A stretch of 8,457 nt of DNA from JALZAA01 sp035316025. Lineage in GTDB: Bacteria > Actinomycetota > Acidimicrobiia > IMCC26256 > JACDBD01. The notes below the pieces were generated by a model. That model made no database searches. It was given only the letters and a program-made list of their open reading frames with translations, and was not told the DNA's origin. A program made the position numbers and the translations under genes. Shown in pieces: positions 6,447-8,457 of the stretch. Where the stretch lies: positions 1 through 8,457 of the forward strand of contig DATFXL010000063.1 of assembly GCA_035316025.1 (NCBI GenBank). Reading direction: 5' to 3'. Every line of letters starts with the position of its first letter. Within the stretch, counting starts at the first letter, position 1.

Positions 6447-7663
6447 GCGCCACGCCCCGGGCTATCGCGCAACACCGGCCCGACGATGCGAACAGCCGCC
6501 GCGATCTCGTCGTCGCCGACGAGAAGCGAGGGCGCGAAGCGCAGTGCACTCGGTGTGACCGCGTTCAGGATCAGGCCGCGTTCGAGGCAAGTTCGAGCGA
6601 CCGCCCCGGCGTCGATGCCGGGAGCCAGCTCAGCCGCCACGAGCAGTCCCGAACCGCGCACGTGGACCACTTCCGGCAACTCCGACAGCGCCTTCGTGAG
6701 CTGCTGTCCCGCCCGCGCCGCCCGGGCGGGGACGTCCTCGGCCTCCATGACGTCGAGCACGGCGAGGGCGGCTCGCGCCGCGAGCGGCTGGCCGCCGAAG
6801 GTCGTCGCGTGATCGCCGGGCCGCAACGCCTCGGCGACCTCCGCTCGAGCCCAGCAGGCGCCGATGGGGACGCCGTTGCCGAGCGCCTTCGCCATCGTCA
6901 CGACGTCCGGTTGCACCTCCGAGTGCTGGTGGCCGAACCACCGACCGGTGCGCCCGAGGCCCGTCTGCACTTCGTCCATCATCAGCAGCGCCTCGCGCTC
7001 GTCGCACCACGAGCGGACCGCCTCGAGATAACCGGGCGGCGCCGGGTTCACGCCACCCTCACCCTGCACCGGCTCGAGCAGCACGGCACACACGCGCTCG
7101 TCGAGCGCGGCCACGAGCGCGTCGGCGTCCGCGAAGGGCACGAGCCGAAACCCGGACGGGAGCGGCTGGAACGTCTCCTGCTTCTGCGGTTGCCCGGTGG
7201 CGGCCAGCGTCGTGAGGGTGCGGCCGTGGAACGACCCGTAGGTGGACACGACGTGATACCGCTCCCTGCCGCCGCGGGTCTGGCCGTGGCGGCGGGCCAG
7301 CTTGATCGCGCACTCGTTGGCCTCAGCCCCCGAGTTCGAGAAGAACACGCGCCCGCCACCGCCGAGCAACGCGTCGAGTCGAGCGGCCAACCGCGGCTGC
7401 AGGTCGTTGTAATAGAGGTTCGAGACGTGCAGGAGCGTGCGCGCCTGGTCGGCGAGGGCGTCGGCGACCGCCGGGTTCGAGTGGCCGAGCGAGGTGACGG
7501 CGAGCCCCGACAGGAAGTCGAGGTACTCGCGGCCTTCGGTGTCCCACATCCGCGTGCCCTCGCCGCGCACGAACGCGACCGGTGACCGCGCGTACGTTCT
7601 CATGACGTGCTCCGCATCGAGCGCGACGAGCTCGTCGAAGCGGGTCGTCGGGGTCGTGGTCAT
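6443..7663 (-). CDS. argD: Acetylornithine aminotransferase
   Basis: A class III PLP-dependent aminotransferase that converts N-acetylglutamate semialdehyde to N-acetylornithine, using glutamate as amino donor. The 406 residues fit ArgD. Visible features are YLDFLSGLAVTSLGH at 47-61, the phosphate-binding SNSGAEANE at 109-117, LLMMDEVQTGLGRTG at 226-240 with Asp230 facing the cofactor ring, the PLP-binding Lys259 in MAKALGNGVPIGA, and TTFGG at 287-291. The ATG at 7663 overlaps the argB stop as ATGA. An in-frame extension to 7780 reads only through argB. Related class III enzymes (GabT, RocD, AstC) share these motifs; the assignment to ArgD comes from the position between argB and argF. Confidence 0.96.
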   Translation of the reverse strand: MTTTPTTRFDELVALDAEHVMRTYARSPVAFVRGEGTRMWDTEGREYLDFLSGLAVTSLGHSNPAVADALADQARTLLHVSNLYYNDLQPRLAARLDALLGGGGRVFFSNSGAEANECAIKLARRHGQTRGGRERYHVVSTYGSFHGRTLTTLAATGQPQKQETFQPLPSGFRLVPFADADALVAALDERVCAVLLEPVQGEGGVNPAPPGYLEAVRSWCDEREALLMMDEVQTGLGRTGRWFGHQHSEVQPDVVTMAKALGNGVPIGACWARAEVAEALRPGDHATTFGGQPLAARAALAVLDVMEAEDVPARAARAGQQLTKALSELPEVVHVRGSGLLVAAELAPGIDAGAVARTCLERGLILNAVTPSALRFAPSLLVGDDEIAAAVRIVGPVLRDSPGRGA

Positions 7664-8457
7664 GCCTTCACCATCGTGCCGATGCCCTCCCGCGTGAAGA
7701 ACTCGAGGAGCAGTGCGTGCGGCATGCGCCCGTCGAGGATGTGCGCCCGCGCCACGCCCGACTTCACCGCCTCGACGCACGAACGCGCTTTCGGGATCAT
7801 GCCTTCCGACAGCCGCCCGTCGTCGACGAGCGCGGTCAGCCGGTCCACGTCGATGCGCGAGATGAGCGACGTCTCGTCATCGAGGTCGCGGTAGAGCCCG
7901 GCCACGTTGGTGAGGTACACGAGCTTCTCGGCCCGGAGTGACTCGGCGATCGCCCCCGCGACCGTGTCCGCGTTCACGTTGTACGCCTGGCCGGCGTCGT
8001 CGACGCCGACCGTCGCCACGATCGGGATGAGCTCCTCGCGAAGAAGGCGCTCGAGGATCGACGGGTCGATGCGACGGATGTCGCCGACGAACCCGAGCTT
8101 GTCGTCGCGCCGGCCGACCGTGATGAGCCCGGCGTCCTCGCCGGACAAGCCGACGGCGTAGGACCCGTGGCGGTTGAGGGACGCCACGATCTCGCGGTTC
8201 ACCTTGCCGACGAGCGCCATGCGCACGATGTCGACGGTCTCTGCGTCGGTCACGCGCAGGCCGTCGACGAATTCGGGCTCCTTGCCCAGGCGCCGCATGA
8301 GGTCGCTGATCTGGGGCCCGCCCCCGTGCACGACGACCGGGTTCATGCCCACCAGGCGCATCAGCACGACGTCCTGGGCGAAGAGGTCGGCGAGGTCCGG
8401 ATCCTCCATGGCGTTGCCGCCGTACTTGATGACGAAGGTCTTGCCGGAGAACTCACG
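7660..8457 (-). CDS. argB: Acetylglutamate kinase (5' end missing)
   Basis: Phosphorylates N-acetylglutamate, the second and usually arginine-inhibited step of the pathway. The frame is open to the right edge, so the gene is cut by the window and not broken: 265 residues are present and about 25-35 N-terminal ones are missing compared with typical 290-300-residue enzymes. Numbering from the edge, the phosphate-binding KYGGNAM starts at 11, HGGGPQI is at 44-50, LRVTD follows at 67-71, NVNADTVAGAIA at 160-171, EGMIPK at 218-223 and AHILDGRMPHALLLE at 238-252. Lys11, Asp164 and Lys223 correspond to the catalytic Lys8, Asp162 and Lys217 of the E. coli enzyme. The N-terminal helix that marks arginine-sensitive hexameric forms would lie outside the window. 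The ATG at 8409 is internal and not the true start. Confidence 0.97.
   Translation of the reverse strand, partial: REFSGKTFVIKYGGNAMEDPDLADLFAQDVVLMRLVGMNPVVVHGGGPQISDLMRRLGKEPEFVDGLRVTDAETVDIVRMALVGKVNREIVASLNRHGSYAVGLSGEDAGLITVGRRDDKLGFVGDIRRIDPSILERLLREELIPIVATVGVDDAGQAYNVNADTVAGAIAESLRAEKLVYLTNVAGLYRDLDDETSLISRIDVDRLTALVDDGRLSEGMIPKARSCVEAVKSGVARAHILDGRMPHALLLEFFTREGIGTMVKA

Noticed and set aside
5536..6549. Long in-frame extension of the argR frame upstream to 6549
   Set aside because: The added part is a shadow of argF with low-complexity Arg/Gly translation; the 156-residue ArgR starting at 5535 is full length.
183..8457. ArgR operator (ARG box) within the window
   Set aside because: I saw no AT-rich TGAAT/ATTCA-type palindrome; the operator is expected upstream of the first arg gene, outside the window.

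Overview
The window is high-GC DNA from an actinobacterium. The evidence is threefold. First, the arginine genes run in the order argB-argD-argF-argR-argG-argH with the repressor gene argR inside the cluster, as is typical of Actinobacteria. Second, mpg and tyrS follow argH. Third, a 16S rRNA gene begins just beyond tyrS. The 16S fragment has an actinobacterial character and, from memory only, looks closest to the Acidimicrobiia. That placement is an inference and rests on about 180 bases.

Everything reads on the minus strand, so transcription runs from the high-coordinate end to the low one. From right to left the genes are: argB (5' end cut off by the window edge), argD, argF, argR, argG, argH, mpg (3-methyladenine DNA glycosylase), tyrS (TyrZ/KMSKS-type tyrosyl-tRNA synthetase), a gene-free stretch of about 390 bases, and the first ~180 nt of a 16S rRNA gene cut off at the left edge. 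The protein genes are packed almost without gaps. Four-base ATGA or GTGA stop/start overlaps join argB/argD, argD/argF and argH/mpg, and are possible at argF/argR and argR/argG. The argG-argH gap is 7 nt and the mpg-tyrS gap is 11 nt. This is best read as one polycistronic unit of eight genes.

ArgB, ArgD, ArgF, ArgG and ArgH cover every step from N-acetylglutamate to arginine except the ArgC reduction and the ArgJ (or ArgE) deacetylation. Those two genes probably lie upstream of argB, outside the window. ArgR is the arginine-responsive repressor; its operator would be expected upstream of the first arg gene, also outside. Mpg (base-excision repair) and TyrS (translation) are not functionally tied to arginine and appear to share the transcript.

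The gene-free stretch between tyrS and 16S holds a strong rRNA promoter (TTGACT, 17-bp spacer, TAAGGT), only 46 nt after the tyrS stop codon. It also holds a roughly 310-nt transcribed leader with several perfect inverted repeats and a boxA-like element. I see no terminator between tyrS and the rRNA promoter. I found no mobile element, CRISPR array, tRNA or unknown protein family. This is core genome, and the more interesting points concern the arg/tyrS-to-rrn junction, the leader structure and the synthetase subtype.
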